From: Nocardia rosealba
Lineage (GTDB): Bacteria; Actinomycetota; Actinomycetes; Mycobacteriales; Mycobacteriaceae
DNA length: 64,000 bases
Assembly: GCF_020216065.1 (NCBI RefSeq)
Contig: NZ_JAIWNA010000006.1
Coordinates: 62,001 to 126,000 of the forward strand
Direction: 5' to 3'
Below, piece after piece: positions 1 through 9,480 of this stretch. The translations under genes were made by a program, and so were the position numbers. Numbering within the stretch: the first letter of the stretch is position 1; every line of letters starts with the position of its first letter. The notes under the pieces were generated by a model. The model did not search any database. It saw only the letters and a program-made list of their open reading frames with translations, and was not told where the DNA came from.

Positions 1-905
1 AATCGGTAGGGCTCGTGATTCGCCGAGGCGCGACAGGTGTGCCCGGTGATGAGCCCGAGCCCGCGGCCCAGGTTGCGCAGGAGCGCCGCGAGCGGATCGA
101 GCAGCGCCCAACGCACCGTCGGTACCTGGTCGAGTTCGGCCTCGACCGCCGCCCGGCGGATGCTCGCCTCGCTCTCGCGGACCAGTTCGTAGGCGCGCGG
201 CATGTCGGTGCCGGTCGCGTCGAGCGGGTTGAAGCGGCCACGCGCGCGGTCGCGTTCGAGGTCTTCGATCGCGTCCGCCAGGTGAGCGATGCGGCCGACG
301 TGGCGGCCGATTTCCTGCAGGGCCGCAACGTTTTCCGGGCGGCCTGCCAGGGTGGCGGTGTGGCCGAACAGGGTGGCCGCGCACAGCTGGGTGGGACCGG
401 TGAGGTCTTCGAGGCACCCTTCCGCCGCACGCGCTTCGAGTCCAGGCTGTGCGGCGATCGCGGTCAGCAGCGGGGCCACATCCAGGCCGATGGCGTCGGC
501 CTGGCGTTGTGCACGGGTCGCCCACGAATCGGAGATCTTGCGCATCGGGCGGCGCGCGAACGCTCCCGCGTCACCGTCGTCGACGTGATCGCGAATCTTG
601 GCCGCGCCCAACAGGAGTGACGCCGTGGCCGCCAGCTGCACACCCGGTGCGTCGGCCGCGACCACCGAGGCCCGGCGCATGCCGCGCAACGGACAGGGGG
701 CGGCGTTCGTCCGAGAACCCGTGCCTGCCTGCGCCTCGGTGAGCACGCTGAGCACGATCGCATCGGTATTGGTCGCCGCTCGGGCCAGCTGGCCGTGACC
801 GTCGCGCAGGCCGAGACACAGCCCGCACATGTGCGCCTGCCATTGGTCCGGATCGATGCCGTACTTCGCCGCACCGTGCGCACACGGCTTCAACACTCCG
901 AACAC
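1..905 (-). CDS. DUF5685 family protein (3' end beyond the window)
   Basis: The frame is open from a stop at 927-929 to the window edge, giving about 301 visible residues. The protein starts MFGVLKPCAHG, as I recall for DUF5685 members, so I place the start at the GTG at 905; a GTG two codons upstream at 911 is the alternative. Cys8 and a C-x2-C pair (Cys27, Cys30, in HMCGLCLGL) suggest a small metal or redox site. The rest is mostly Ala/Leu/Arg helix. No enzymatic function is established to my knowledge. It lies on the same strand as the TetR gene upstream, 66 bases apart. The C-terminus is missing because the window begins here. Confidence 0.75.
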   Translation of the reverse strand, partial: MFGVLKPCAHGAAKYGIDPDQWQAHMCGLCLGLRDGHGQLARAATNTDAIVLSVLTEAQAGTGSRTNAAPCPLRGMRRASVVAADAPGVQLAATASLLLGAAKIRDHVDDGDAGAFARRPMRKISDSWATRAQRQADAIGLDVAPLLTAIAAQPGLEARAAEGCLEDLTGPTQLCAATLFGHTATLAGRPENVAALQEIGRHVGRIAHLADAIEDLERDRARGRFNPLDATGTDMPRAYELVRESEASIRRAAVEAELDQVPTVRWALLDPLAALLRNLGRGLGLITGHTCRASANHEPYR

Positions 906-971
906 TGCCACCCCGTCGTTCGTGAACTACCAGACAAGCACGATCGCAGGTCGCGACGGCCGGGGCAACCG

Positions 972-1568
972 CTACTCGGGTTTGCGACCCGCGAGGCCGC
1001 GCCAGGCCAGATCGTCGAGCAGGTCGACCGCCTCGGCCACCTCGATCCGGCCGCCGGCGACCCGGTCGGCGATGGCCTCCCCCGCACCGATCACGGCGGC
1101 GGCGACGACCTCGAAATTGGTGCCGGGCTCGGCGTGCCTGGCGCTGGATTCCAGCAGCTTCGCGGTGAGTTCGATGACGCGCTCGCGGGCGTTCTCGATC
1201 TCGGCGGCGAATGCTTGCTGACCGATTGCCTGCCGGTAGAGAACCTGCCAGGATTGCCGGTTGCGGTCGACGAAATCGAGGAAGCCCTCGAGCGCCGTTC
1301 GCACCTGCTCGTGCGGCTTGAGTTTGGGGTTGCCCGCGGGCGCGACGGCCTCGATCAGGCGAAGTCCCTCGCGCTGGATGCACGCGCGGAAAAGCTCGTC
1401 CTTGGAGCCGTAATACAGGTAGAGCATGGGTTTGGAGATCTTCGCCTCGGCGGCGATCGCGTCCATCGATGTGTCGTGGAAGCCTTTGCGCGCGAATACC
1501 TCGACGGCGGCATCGAGCATCTGCTGCTCGCGAACCGCCCGGGGAAGCCGCTTCGTCCCGCCTGCCAT
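972..1568 (-). CDS. TetR family transcriptional regulator
   Basis: This 198-residue protein has a TetR-type N-terminal helix-turn-helix at about residues 10-58 (MLDAAVEVFARKGFHDTSMD, then AEAKISKPMLYLYYGSKDEL). An all-helical ligand and dimer domain follows. I chose the ATG at 1568 because AGGAGAG lies about 6 bases upstream; a longer in-frame start at 1598 lacks such a site. The gene is downstream of, and codirectional with, the LpqI gene. A perfect inverted repeat (1599-1614) sits just upstream of the start and is the obvious candidate autoregulatory operator. From memory, Rv0238 (TetR) lies beside lpqI in M. tuberculosis, so this looks like the ortholog. The ligand is unknown. Confidence 0.88.
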   Translation of the reverse strand: MAGGTKRLPRAVREQQMLDAAVEVFARKGFHDTSMDAIAAEAKISKPMLYLYYGSKDELFRACIQREGLRLIEAVAPAGNPKLKPHEQVRTALEGFLDFVDRNRQSWQVLYRQAIGQQAFAAEIENARERVIELTAKLLESSARHAEPGTNFEVVAAAVIGAGEAIADRVAGGRIEVAEAVDLLDDLAWRGLAGRKPE

Positions 1569-1598
1569 CCACTCTCCTACCGCAGGGTGAGACTCCAT

Positions 1599-1614
1599 CT
1601 TACTGCAAGGTAAG
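1599..1614. promoter_or_regulatory. Inverted repeat, candidate TetR operator
   Basis: CTTAC (1599-1603) and GTAAG (1610-1614) are perfect inverted arms separated by 6 bases, 31 bases upstream of the TetR start. Size and position suit a TetR-family operator. It lies between the LpqI stop and the TetR start, so it could control only the regulator. No binding evidence is available. Confidence 0.5.
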
Positions 1615-1653
1615 TTCCACCCGTGCCCATTTGCCGCACAGTCGCCACGCCGC

Positions 1654-2832
1654 TCAGCAGCCCAGTGCGACACCCTTGTAGCGGGCCATCCGCAGCACCG
1701 ACGCATCGACTCGATCAGCGGGCAGTTTGCCACTCGACACCGACAGCTCCAAGCGGTCGAGTACCTGCGGCACCGCATCGGTGGTGATCCAGAGCGCATT
1801 GTCGGCCCCGGCGACGAGCGCGGCCTCGACGGCTTCGGCGATCGTCATGCGGTCGGTGATGGCGGCCATGCCGCCCAGATCGTCCGTGAAGATCGGGCCG
1901 TTGAACGGTGCGGCGCCATAGCCGGTGCCCTGGCGCAGCAGCGACATCACGGCCGGGCTGATGCTGGCCGGGGTGTCGGGTTCGGTGAGGCCCGGCACGT
2001 CGAGGTGGCCGACCATCACGGCGGCGCCGGAGTTCACCAGATTGCGGAACGGCACCAGGTCCTTGGTCTTCAGCTCGTCGAACGGCGGCGTGCGCACCGC
2101 GCCCGTGTGCGAATCGCCGGAACCGGAGCCGTGACCGGGGAAATGCTTGATGACCGAACCGAGGCCCACCTCGTTGGAGGCACGGATGTAGGCGTCGGCG
2201 TACTCGGTGACCACCTGCGGGTCGTCGCTGTAGGAGCGGTCGCCGATGACGCTGTTGTCGGGCTGGGCGCTCACATCGGTGTCGGGCGCGAAATCGACCG
2301 TGATGCCGAGGTCCTTCAACGCCTTCGAGCGGGTGAGCGTGTTCTGGTAGTGCTGTTCGGGTGTCTGGGTCTGGGCGACCACCCGGGCCGAGGGCGCCTC
2401 ACCGATCACGGCCGACGCGCGCGAGACACGCCCGCCCTCCTCGTCGATCGTCACCATCAGGGGCGCCTTGGCGAGAGCTTTCACCGCGTCGAGCTGGGCG
2501 CGATCGAGTAGGCCCGGATCGGTCCAGCTACCGACGAAGATGCCGCCGACCTGCTCGGTGGTCACCACATTCGTGGCGTCGTCGGCGCCGGTGATGCCGA
2601 CGGTGAGCAGCTGGGCGAGCTTCTCGCGTTGCGAGAAGGTACCGAGATAGTCGGCCCCGCAAGGTTTTTGGGCTCCGGTGGTGGCGACCGGGGCGCCGGC
2701 CTCCGACGACGGCGCCGTGCCGCTGCTGCTCGCGGCGGTGGTCGTCTCGGTCGACGACCCTCCCGAACACGCGGTGGCGACGGCGGCGACAACTGCGAAC
2801 ACGACCACAGGCGATTTCCGCATGCACTCCAC
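1654..2832 (-). CDS. lpqI: Glycoside hydrolase family 3 lipoprotein, LpqI-type beta-N-acetylglucosaminidase
   Basis: A 392-residue secreted lipoprotein. The N-terminus is a signal peptide ending in a lipobox (VATAC, lipidated Cys22), followed by a Ser/Thr linker to about residue 55. The GH3 domain (about 60-390) carries the NagZ motif KHFPGHG at 229-235, the following DSH triad at 240-242 that acts as general acid, and the nucleophile Asp in FTDDLGG (Asp317 or Asp318). The family cleaves beta-1,4-linked GlcNAc from muropeptides during wall recycling. Length and motifs match my recollection of M. tuberculosis LpqI (Rv0237). An ATG three codons in (2823) is an alternative start. It is divergent from the universal stress gene. 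Confidence 0.9.
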   Translation of the reverse strand: MECMRKSPVVVFAVVAAVATACSGGSSTETTTAASSSGTAPSSEAGAPVATTGAQKPCGADYLGTFSQREKLAQLLTVGITGADDATNVVTTEQVGGIFVGSWTDPGLLDRAQLDAVKALAKAPLMVTIDEEGGRVSRASAVIGEAPSARVVAQTQTPEQHYQNTLTRSKALKDLGITVDFAPDTDVSAQPDNSVIGDRSYSDDPQVVTEYADAYIRASNEVGLGSVIKHFPGHGSGSGDSHTGAVRTPPFDELKTKDLVPFRNLVNSGAAVMVGHLDVPGLTEPDTPASISPAVMSLLRQGTGYGAAPFNGPIFTDDLGGMAAITDRMTIAEAVEAALVAGADNALWITTDAVPQVLDRLELSVSSGKLPADRVDASVLRMARYKGVALGC

Positions 2833-2928
2833 GGTAGACCCGGACCGGAACCGGTGGCGCCGTCAGGTTCGGTTCAAGCGGCAAATGGCCGGGTAACCTG
2901 GGGGAAAGACCCTGCGCAGGAGGTCGTC

Positions 2929-3396
2929 ATGCCGTGCGATCGGATGCTCATCGCCTACGACGGTTCCGAACATGCCAAGCGCGCCGTGCAGTACGCGGGC
3001 CGGTTCCTCTCCGCCGAACGCGCCATTCTGCTCACCGCCTGGGAACCGATGGTCCGCCAGGCCGCCCGCATCTCCGGGCTCGCCGGGGTGATGCAACCGG
3101 AATGGGTGCCCGACGAGGAGATCGAGGACATCGCCTACACCGATGCCCGCAAGATCAATGCCGAGGGCGTGCGGCTGGCCAAGCAGGCGGGTATCGATGC
3201 CGAGGCGCGAACCGTGGAGTGCACGACAACCATCTGGAACGCCATCGTCGACTGTGCCGACGAGCTCGATGTGGACATCATCGTCGCAGGTACACGCGGT
3301 AGCACCGGCTTACGTGCACTGCTGCACAGCAGTGTGGCCGAGGCGGTGCTCAAGCACGGGCACCGGCCGGTGTTCCTGGTGCCGCCCGAGCACTGA
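2929..3396 (+). CDS. Universal stress protein, single UspA domain
   Basis: A 155-residue single-domain USP. The first strand ends in DRMLIAYDGSEHAKRAV, with the conserved Asp of the nucleotide-binding fold. The C-terminal part contains GTRGSTGLRALLHSS, matching the G-x2-G-x9-(S/T) ATP-binding signature. The start is set by AGGAGGTC at about 2918-2925, just ahead of the ATG. It is transcribed away from lpqI across a 96-base region. USPs are cytoplasmic stress or dormancy proteins; the specific role is not deducible. Confidence 0.88.
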   Translation: MPCDRMLIAYDGSEHAKRAVQYAGRFLSAERAILLTAWEPMVRQAARISGLAGVMQPEWVPDEEIEDIAYTDARKINAEGVRLAKQAGIDAEARTVECTTTIWNAIVDCADELDVDIIVAGTRGSTGLRALLHSSVAEAVLKHGHRPVFLVPPEH

Positions 3397-3453
3397 GAGT
3401 TGCGTCGCTCTCGCGGTTCGGCGGTGGGTACCCGGCGTTATGGTCGAAGCACT

Positions 3454-4572
3454 ATGAACCGATTTCTGCTGGCCCGGCCGGACGCGGTGCTGCGCGCCGA
3501 GGGAGTGCGCGCGAGTTTCGCCGATCCCACGGCGGCGGTCGCGGCGCTGCGCGGGTGGCGCGACGGCGGATCGGCCCGCGACGGGTCGCCCGGGTTGGTC
3601 GTCGGCGCGTTGCCGTTCGATCCCCGTGAACCCGCCGCGCTGTGGCAGCCCGAGACGGCCCTGCACACGACCGGACCATGGCGTCCGGCCGCGCTGCCGC
3701 CGTTGCCGCAGATGCGCGTTGTCGCCCGATCGCCCAGTGCGGCAGAGCATGTGGCGCGTGTTCGGAAGCTGGTGGAACGGCTGGCCGATCCGGCCGACGA
3801 GTTACGCAAGGTAGTCGCCGCGCGCAGCGTCGTCGTCGAAGCCGATGAGCCGCTCGATCCCGAAGTGCTCGCGGGGTATCTGCTGACCAGGCATCCGACG
3901 GCCAATGTGTACGCGGTCGACCTGTCGGTGGCGGGCCGGGCGGCGGAGACACTGCTCGGTGCCACGCCCGAGGTACTGGTCACGCGCCACGGTGATCGCG
4001 TGAGCCTGCATCCGCTCGCGGGTACGTTGCCGCGCCTGCCCGATGCCGAAGCCGACGCGGCGCAGGCCCGTAAGTTGTTGTCCAGCAGCAAGAACAACGA
4101 CGAGCACGGATTCGTCATCGAGTGGATCCGGCAGCAGCTGGCGCCCGTGTGCGCTGAACTGCACATCCCTGACGGGCCCGAACTGCTGAGCACCGAACAG
4201 GTCTGGCACCTCGCCACCCCCATCAGCGGGGTGTTGCGTGACCCGTCGACCACCGCGCTCGAGCTGGCGCTGCTGCTGCATCCGACGCCCGCCGTGAACG
4301 GCACCCCCTTCGCCGCGGCGCTCGACGCCGTCACCGCCGACGAACAGCGCGGTTTCTACGGCGGGGCCGTGGGTTGGTGCGACAGCAACGGCGACGGTGA
4401 ATGGGTGGTCGCCATCCGGGGCGGGGAACTGTCGGCCGACCGGCGCGTCCTGCGGGCGAGCGCGGGCGGCGGGATCGTCGCCGACTCCGATCCGGCCGAG
4501 GAACTGGCCGAGACCACCGCCAAATTCCGCACTCTGCTCGCCGCCCTGCGTTGCGAACTGCCCGAACGCTGA
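3454..4572 (+). CDS. entC: Isochorismate synthase (chorismate-binding family)
   Basis: A 372-residue protein of the EntC/MenF/DhbC family, which converts chorismate to isochorismate for siderophore (salicylate/DHB) or menaquinone synthesis. Family motifs are present: RKVVAARSV, the catalytic-core stretch HPLAGTLPR, SSKNNDEHGFV, LHPTPAVNGTP and FYGGAVGWC, ending with the GGEL and AGGGIVADSDP magnesium/chorismate-binding region. Length fits a stand-alone isochorismate synthase; there is no lyase or glutaminase domain. Neighbours give no siderophore context, so menaquinone or siderophore supply cannot be distinguished. Start is ATG 3454; no strong ribosome-binding site is visible. It begins 57 bases after the USP gene. 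Confidence 0.85.
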   Translation: MNRFLLARPDAVLRAEGVRASFADPTAAVAALRGWRDGGSARDGSPGLVVGALPFDPREPAALWQPETALHTTGPWRPAALPPLPQMRVVARSPSAAEHVARVRKLVERLADPADELRKVVAARSVVVEADEPLDPEVLAGYLLTRHPTANVYAVDLSVAGRAAETLLGATPEVLVTRHGDRVSLHPLAGTLPRLPDAEADAAQARKLLSSSKNNDEHGFVIEWIRQQLAPVCAELHIPDGPELLSTEQVWHLATPISGVLRDPSTTALELALLLHPTPAVNGTPFAAALDAVTADEQRGFYGGAVGWCDSNGDGEWVVAIRGGELSADRRVLRASAGGGIVADSDPAEELAETTAKFRTLLAALRCELPER

Positions 4573-4639
4573 CCTACCGGCGCACACCTGCTAGGTTGGC
4601 CACCAGACAGGCCCCGACGTCGACGTATTGGAGTGCGCG

Positions 4640-4810
4640 ATGAAGTTTGCTGTTCCGGCTGTTGCCAGCGCGGTCGGCGGCGCCCTGCTGAGCGCGATCG
4701 CCGTCTTCGCCATCACGGCAGCGGTGCAGCAGAACTCGGCTCCCTCGATCGACCGCAGCGGTGACAAGGACTCCTCGCTGCTCAACGCTCCTGAATACGG
4801 CAGCCGCTGA
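4640..4810 (+). CDS. DUF2613 family small membrane/secreted protein
   Basis: A 56-residue protein beginning MKFAVPAVASAVGGALLSAI, with one hydrophobic N-terminal segment (about residues 5-30) and a short polar tail ending NAPEYGSR. This is the DUF2613 pattern; M. tuberculosis has a small equivalent (Rv0236A, recalled) beside aftD. Its last 50 bases overlap the 5' end of aftD in another frame, so the two are probably translationally coupled. The function is unknown; the location suggests a partner or assembly factor of AftD. Confidence 0.8.
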   Translation: MKFAVPAVASAVGGALLSAIAVFAITAAVQQNSAPSIDRSGDKDSSLLNAPEYGSR

Positions 4811-7800
4811 CGCGCAGGCCCGTGCGTCGCGCCCCTCGGGGCACCTGAACAAGGCGCCACTGGGCTGGCGCTGGTTCGTCGGCTCGGTCGTAGCCGCCTT
4901 CGTCCTGACCTTCGCGCAAGCGCCCGGCCTCACCGTCGCCGACACCAAATACGACCTCGCCCAGAACCCCCTCGGCTTCCTCGCGCGCGCCGCGCACCTG
5001 TGGAGCAGCCAGGCGCCCATGGGTCAGGTGCAGAACCAGGCTTACGGCTACTTCTTCCCGCACGGCGCGTTCTTCTCCGCAGGTCACCTGCTGCATGTGC
5101 CCGCGTGGGTGACCCAGCGCGTCTGGTGGGCGCTGCTGCTGCTCGCCGGATTCTGGGGCATCGTCAAGCTGTGCGAGACGCTCGGTATCGGGGCGCGCGG
5201 GTCGCGGGTGATCGCGGGTATCGCGTTCGCGTTGTCGCCACGGGTGCTCACCACGCTCGGGTCGATCTCCTCGGAAACGCTGCCGATGATGCTGGCGCCG
5301 TGGGTGCTGCTCGCGCCCGCCGCGCTCGGGGTGGCGCTGCGCGGTAAGTCCACGAGGGTCGACACGGCGCGGGAAAGTCCGCGGCCCGACAGCGAGCGGT
5401 CCGACAGTCCAGGCGACAACGCGCCGGACGACAGCGTGGCCAAGCCTGCCACCACCGGCACCGCGGCGAGCACGGCCGGGAATGCCGAGTCCGGCGAAGT
5501 CGGTCGCCTGCGTGGCCGAGGAGAGCGGGCCGGTCGCGGCTCGAGCGCAGGCGAGTCGGTTGCGTCTGGACCCACGCGCGGCGGAATGCTCTCGCCCGCC
5601 GGTAGTGCGCTCGCGCTCGCGTTGATGGGGTCGGTGAATGCTGTCGCGACGGTGGCGGCGTTCCTGCCCGCCGCGCTGTGGTGGGCCTCCTACCGGCCGA
5701 ATCGGCGGTGGTGGCGGTTCACGCGGGCGTGGATTCCGTTGCTCGTGCTCGCCACGTTCTGGTGGGTGGTGCCGCTGCTGCTGCTCGGGAAGGTGAGTCC
5801 GCCGTTCCTCGACTACATCGAGTCGTCGGGGGTGACCACACAGTGGGCGGCGCTGAGCGAGGTGCTGCGCGGTACCGACAGTTGGACGCCGTTCGTGTCG
5901 CCCGAGCGGATCGCGGGGGCCGTGCTGGTGACCCAGCCCGCCGCGGTGCTCGCCACCGGGCTGCTCGCGGCGGCGGGAATGGCGGGGCTCGCGCGGTCGT
6001 CGATGCCGTATCGCGGGCGGTTCGTGCTGATCCTTTGCGTGGGATTGGCGGGGATCTGCGCCGGGTATGTCGGCACGCTCGGCGGGCCGTTCGCGGAATC
6101 GGTGCGGATCTTCCTCGACTCCGGTGGTGCGCCGCTGCGCAATGTGCACAAGCTCGAGCCGCTGATCCGGTTGCCGCTGGTGGTCGGGCTCGCGCACCTA
6201 CTCGGCCGGGTGCCGCTGCCCGCGTCGGTGCCGATGCCGGTGTGGCGCAATGCTTTCGCCCATCCCGAGCGCGATCGTGTCGTGGCCGTGGCGGCGCTCG
6301 TCCTGGCCGCGCTCACCCTCGCGACCTCGCTGGCGTGGACCGGCAGGCTCGCCCCGCGCGGCGCCTACGACCGGGTACCCGCCTACTGGACCGACACCGC
6401 GCGATGGCTGGCCGACAATGCCGCCGACACCCGTGCACTCGTCGTCCCCGGGGCGCCCTTCGGCAGCCAGATCTGGGGATTGACCCGTGACGAACCACTG
6501 CAGGCACTGGCGAGTACCCCGTGGGCCGTGCGCGATTCGGTGCCGCTGAATCCGCCGGGCACCATCCGCGCCATGGACTCGGTGCAGCGGCTCATCGCCG
6601 ACGGTCGACCGTCGACCGGGCTGGCCACCACCTTGGCGAACCAAGGCATCGGAATCGTGGTGCTGCGCAACGACCTCGACCCGGAGACCTCCCGCTCCAC
6701 CCGGCCGATGTTGGCGCACCAGGCCATCGAGGGTTCGCCGGGGCTCACCAAGGTCGCCGAATTCGGTTCGCCCATCGGACCGCGCGCCGACGACGCCGGG
6801 CTGGTCGTCGACAACGACCTGCTGCCGTCGTACCCGGCCATCGAGATCTACCGGGTTGACCCCGCGACGCCGGGCACGCCGACGCAGGTGCGCAGCGGCA
6901 CCGGCGCGCCCGACTCTGTCCCCGGCGCCTACACGGTGGGACTCGACTCGGTGCCCGTCGTGCGCGGCGGACCCGAGGTGCTCGAGCGTGTTCGTCGTGA
7001 CGGGGCAAGCGCCCCAGTGCTTCTCGAAGCCGATGCCGCGCGCGCCGGACTCCCGGCCGAACCGGTGCTGCTGACCGACACACCCATGGACCGGGAATCG
7101 GATTTCGGGCGGGTGGACAACCACAACTCCGCTGTCCGCGCTCCGGACGACGCGCGTCGAACCCACAACCTCGTCCCCGACTACCCCGTCGACGGCACCG
7201 AACTCGTCCGTGGCCAGTGGTCCGGTGCGAAGGTGACCACCTCGAGTTCGGCGGCCGACGCCACCCAGATCGGCGGCGCGGCACCCGGCAGTTCCACCGC
7301 CGCCGCCGTGGACGGCGATCCGAGCACCGCATGGATCAGCAACGGCGCGGAATCCGCACTGGGACAGTGGCTCCGGCTGGATCTGGACAAACCGATCACC
7401 AGCGGTTCGCTGCAGTTCACCACGACCGCCGCCGCGCTCGGCGATCCGGTGAAGTGGGTGGAGGTGCGCACATCGCGTGGGACGGTGTCGGCTCGAATCA
7501 CCGAGCCCGGTGCGCCGGTCACCGTCGCCCTGCCCGCGGGCCGCACCGAGTGGGTGATGATCACCGCCGCGCGCACCGAAACCGGCACCCGCGGCGGGCA
7601 ATTCGGGATCAGCGAGCTCACCCTCGACGACTATTCGGTACGCGAGTCGCCGGTACGCGTCGATATCCGGCATCGAGTCGTGCTTCCCGATGTTCCAGCG
7701 GGCACCACGGTGACCGGCTGGGACCTCGGACAGGAATTCCCCGGTCGCACAGCGTGTTTCGATGGACCTCTGCGGGTGCACTGCAGCAAGGGACTCGGCC

Positions 7801-9458
7801 TGCCCGCCGAGGAACCCGGCGTCTTCGGGCGGACACTTTCGGTGCCCGAACCGATGCGGGTGAGCACCGACCTGACCGTGCGCACCCGCCCCGGACCGGC
7901 TCTGGAAGCGCTGCTCACCGACCCGACCAGGCCGATCGCGCGCGGTAAGGCCGATGTGGCCGACCTGCGCGGCGCCGCCTTCGCCGCCACCGACGGCGAC
8001 CCCCGAACCACCTGGACCGCGCCGGAAGCCACCGTCCGTGGACTCGCAGGCGCCAAACCCACACTGGTGCTGGAACTTCCGGAGCCCGCGCTGGTGACCG
8101 GGCTCGACATCACCACGGCCCTCGGCGGCCTGCCCGCCACCGCCACCTCCGTGCTGGTGAACCTCGGCAACGGTCCGCAGATGCGCGAACTGCCCGAACG
8201 CGAACACGGCGAACCGGCACGGATCTCGCTGCACCCCACCGTCACCGATCGGGTCGAGGTGAGCATTCAGCAGTGGAACGAGGTGCTCGATCGCACCGCG
8301 CTCGGCTTCGTCCTCACCCAACCGGCCGGTCTCGCCGAAGTGGAAGTACTCGGCCCCGACTACCCGGCCCGCGCACCCGGCGACCGGCTCGTGACCATCG
8401 GCTGCGAGGCCGGGCCGGTGATCGCCATCGGCGGGCGCGCAGTGCACACGACCGTCACCGCGACCGCCGACGAACTCCGTTCGGGTGCACCGGTTTCCGC
8501 ACGTCCCTGCGAATTGGACGCGGCCGATATCGAATTGCTGCCCGGCAAGCCCGACCTCACCGTCGTGCCGACGGAACTGTTCACGGTCGACCGAATTCGG
8601 CTGCCGCGCACCGATCTCGCGGCCGCCCCGGTCCTCGGCGGGACAAGCGATTCTTCCGAATCGAGCCCTGGCGGCGAGAACAGCAGTAGGGGCGATCCCG
8701 CCGGCCCGGCCGAAGAGAACAGCACTGCCGGCCTGCCCAGCGAGCCGATCGACGAGAACAGTGCGGCTGACGCGCCAGCGAGCCCGACCGACGTCGACAG
8801 CTCAACCAGCGAATCAGGCGCTCGGGGTTCAGCCCCCACCCGCGATGCGACCCACGAAGGCCCCGCTTCGCCGACAGCCGATCCGACGAAGGCAGGCTTG
8901 CTGGTACTGCCGTTGAGCACCAATGTCGGCTGGGAAGCACACACCTCCGACGGGCAGCTGTTGAAGCCCGTCGTGGTCGACGGGTGGCAGCAGGCTTGGC
9001 TTGTTCCGGCGGGGACGAGCGGGGAGATCACCGTGTCGTTCCCGGACGACCGGTGGTACCGGCTGGCGATCTTCGGTGGTCTGCTGCTACTGATTCCGCT
9101 TGTGCTGCTTGCCATTCCACGTCGGCGACCGGTTCCCGACCTCAGCCCGGCGCCGACCACATGGGGTACCCGCCCCCTGGCCGCACTCGGGCTCACCGGT
9201 GCGGTGGCGGTGGTTTCCGGCCCGTTCGGGGTGGTGTGCACCGTTATCGCGGTGGCGTGCAGTCACTTCCGGCCCGCGGTGACGAGTCGGGTGCTGCCCT
9301 GGGTCGCCGGTGTCGGGACGTTGGTCTCGGTGGCGGCGTTGTCGACCGGCACGTGGCGGTCGGGGGTTACCTACATGGGTGGCTCGATCTGGGCGCAAGC
9401 ACCCGCGGTTGTCGCGGTCGTCGCGGTGGGAGTCGCCGCGCTTCCGCGCCGTCGCTGA
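4761..9458 (+). CDS. aftD: AftD: alpha-(1->3)-arabinofuranosyltransferase
   Basis: A 1565-residue multispanning GT-C glycosyltransferase that branches arabinan of arabinogalactan and lipoarabinomannan using decaprenyl-phosphoryl-arabinose at the outer membrane face. The N-terminal half has many TM segments and the conserved stretches NQAYGYFFPHGAFF and SPRVLTTLGSISSETLPMML. The extracytoplasmic half contains discoidin/F5-8C-like carbohydrate-binding folds (for example DGDPSTAWISNG and DGDPRTTWTAPE, each after a beta-rich lead-in), and TM helices close the C-terminus. Two low-complexity insertions stand out, at about residues 193-271 and 1293-1378. The only clear in-frame start is GTG 4761, overlapping the DUF2613 gene by 50 bases; the initiation codon is uncertain. 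Confidence 0.92.
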   Translation: MTRTPRCSTLLNTAAADAQARASRPSGHLNKAPLGWRWFVGSVVAAFVLTFAQAPGLTVADTKYDLAQNPLGFLARAAHLWSSQAPMGQVQNQAYGYFFPHGAFFSAGHLLHVPAWVTQRVWWALLLLAGFWGIVKLCETLGIGARGSRVIAGIAFALSPRVLTTLGSISSETLPMMLAPWVLLAPAALGVALRGKSTRVDTARESPRPDSERSDSPGDNAPDDSVAKPATTGTAASTAGNAESGEVGRLRGRGERAGRGSSAGESVASGPTRGGMLSPAGSALALALMGSVNAVATVAAFLPAALWWASYRPNRRWWRFTRAWIPLLVLATFWWVVPLLLLGKVSPPFLDYIESSGVTTQWAALSEVLRGTDSWTPFVSPERIAGAVLVTQPAAVLATGLLAAAGMAGLARSSMPYRGRFVLILCVGLAGICAGYVGTLGGPFAESVRIFLDSGGAPLRNVHKLEPLIRLPLVVGLAHLLGRVPLPASVPMPVWRNAFAHPERDRVVAVAALVLAALTLATSLAWTGRLAPRGAYDRVPAYWTDTARWLADNAADTRALVVPGAPFGSQIWGLTRDEPLQALASTPWAVRDSVPLNPPGTIRAMDSVQRLIADGRPSTGLATTLANQGIGIVVLRNDLDPETSRSTRPMLAHQAIEGSPGLTKVAEFGSPIGPRADDAGLVVDNDLLPSYPAIEIYRVDPATPGTPTQVRSGTGAPDSVPGAYTVGLDSVPVVRGGPEVLERVRRDGASAPVLLEADAARAGLPAEPVLLTDTPMDRESDFGRVDNHNSAVRAPDDARRTHNLVPDYPVDGTELVRGQWSGAKVTTSSSAADATQIGGAAPGSSTAAAVDGDPSTAWISNGAESALGQWLRLDLDKPITSGSLQFTTTAAALGDPVKWVEVRTSRGTVSARITEPGAPVTVALPAGRTEWVMITAARTETGTRGGQFGISELTLDDYSVRESPVRVDIRHRVVLPDVPAGTTVTGWDLGQEFPGRTACFDGPLRVHCSKGLGLPAEEPGVFGRTLSVPEPMRVSTDLTVRTRPGPALEALLTDPTRPIARGKADVADLRGAAFAATDGDPRTTWTAPEATVRGLAGAKPTLVLELPEPALVTGLDITTALGGLPATATSVLVNLGNGPQMRELPEREHGEPARISLHPTVTDRVEVSIQQWNEVLDRTALGFVLTQPAGLAEVEVLGPDYPARAPGDRLVTIGCEAGPVIAIGGRAVHTTVTATADELRSGAPVSARPCELDAADIELLPGKPDLTVVPTELFTVDRIRLPRTDLAAAPVLGGTSDSSESSPGGENSSRGDPAGPAEENSTAGLPSEPIDENSAADAPASPTDVDSSTSESGARGSAPTRDATHEGPASPTADPTKAGLLVLPLSTNVGWEAHTSDGQLLKPVVVDGWQQAWLVPAGTSGEITVSFPDDRWYRLAIFGGLLLLIPLVLLAIPRRRPVPDLSPAPTTWGTRPLAALGLTGAVAVVSGPFGVVCTVIAVACSHFRPAVTSRVLPWVAGVGTLVSVAALSTGTWRSGVTYMGGSIWAQAPAVVAVVAVGVAALPRRR

Positions 9459-9480
9459 TCCGAGGCAGCCGGGCGGACTC

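Noticed and set aside
4761-9458. Long open frames on the minus strand opposite aftD
   Set aside because: Typical high-GC shadow frames; Gly/Arg/His-rich with no family similarity, while aftD has strong motifs.
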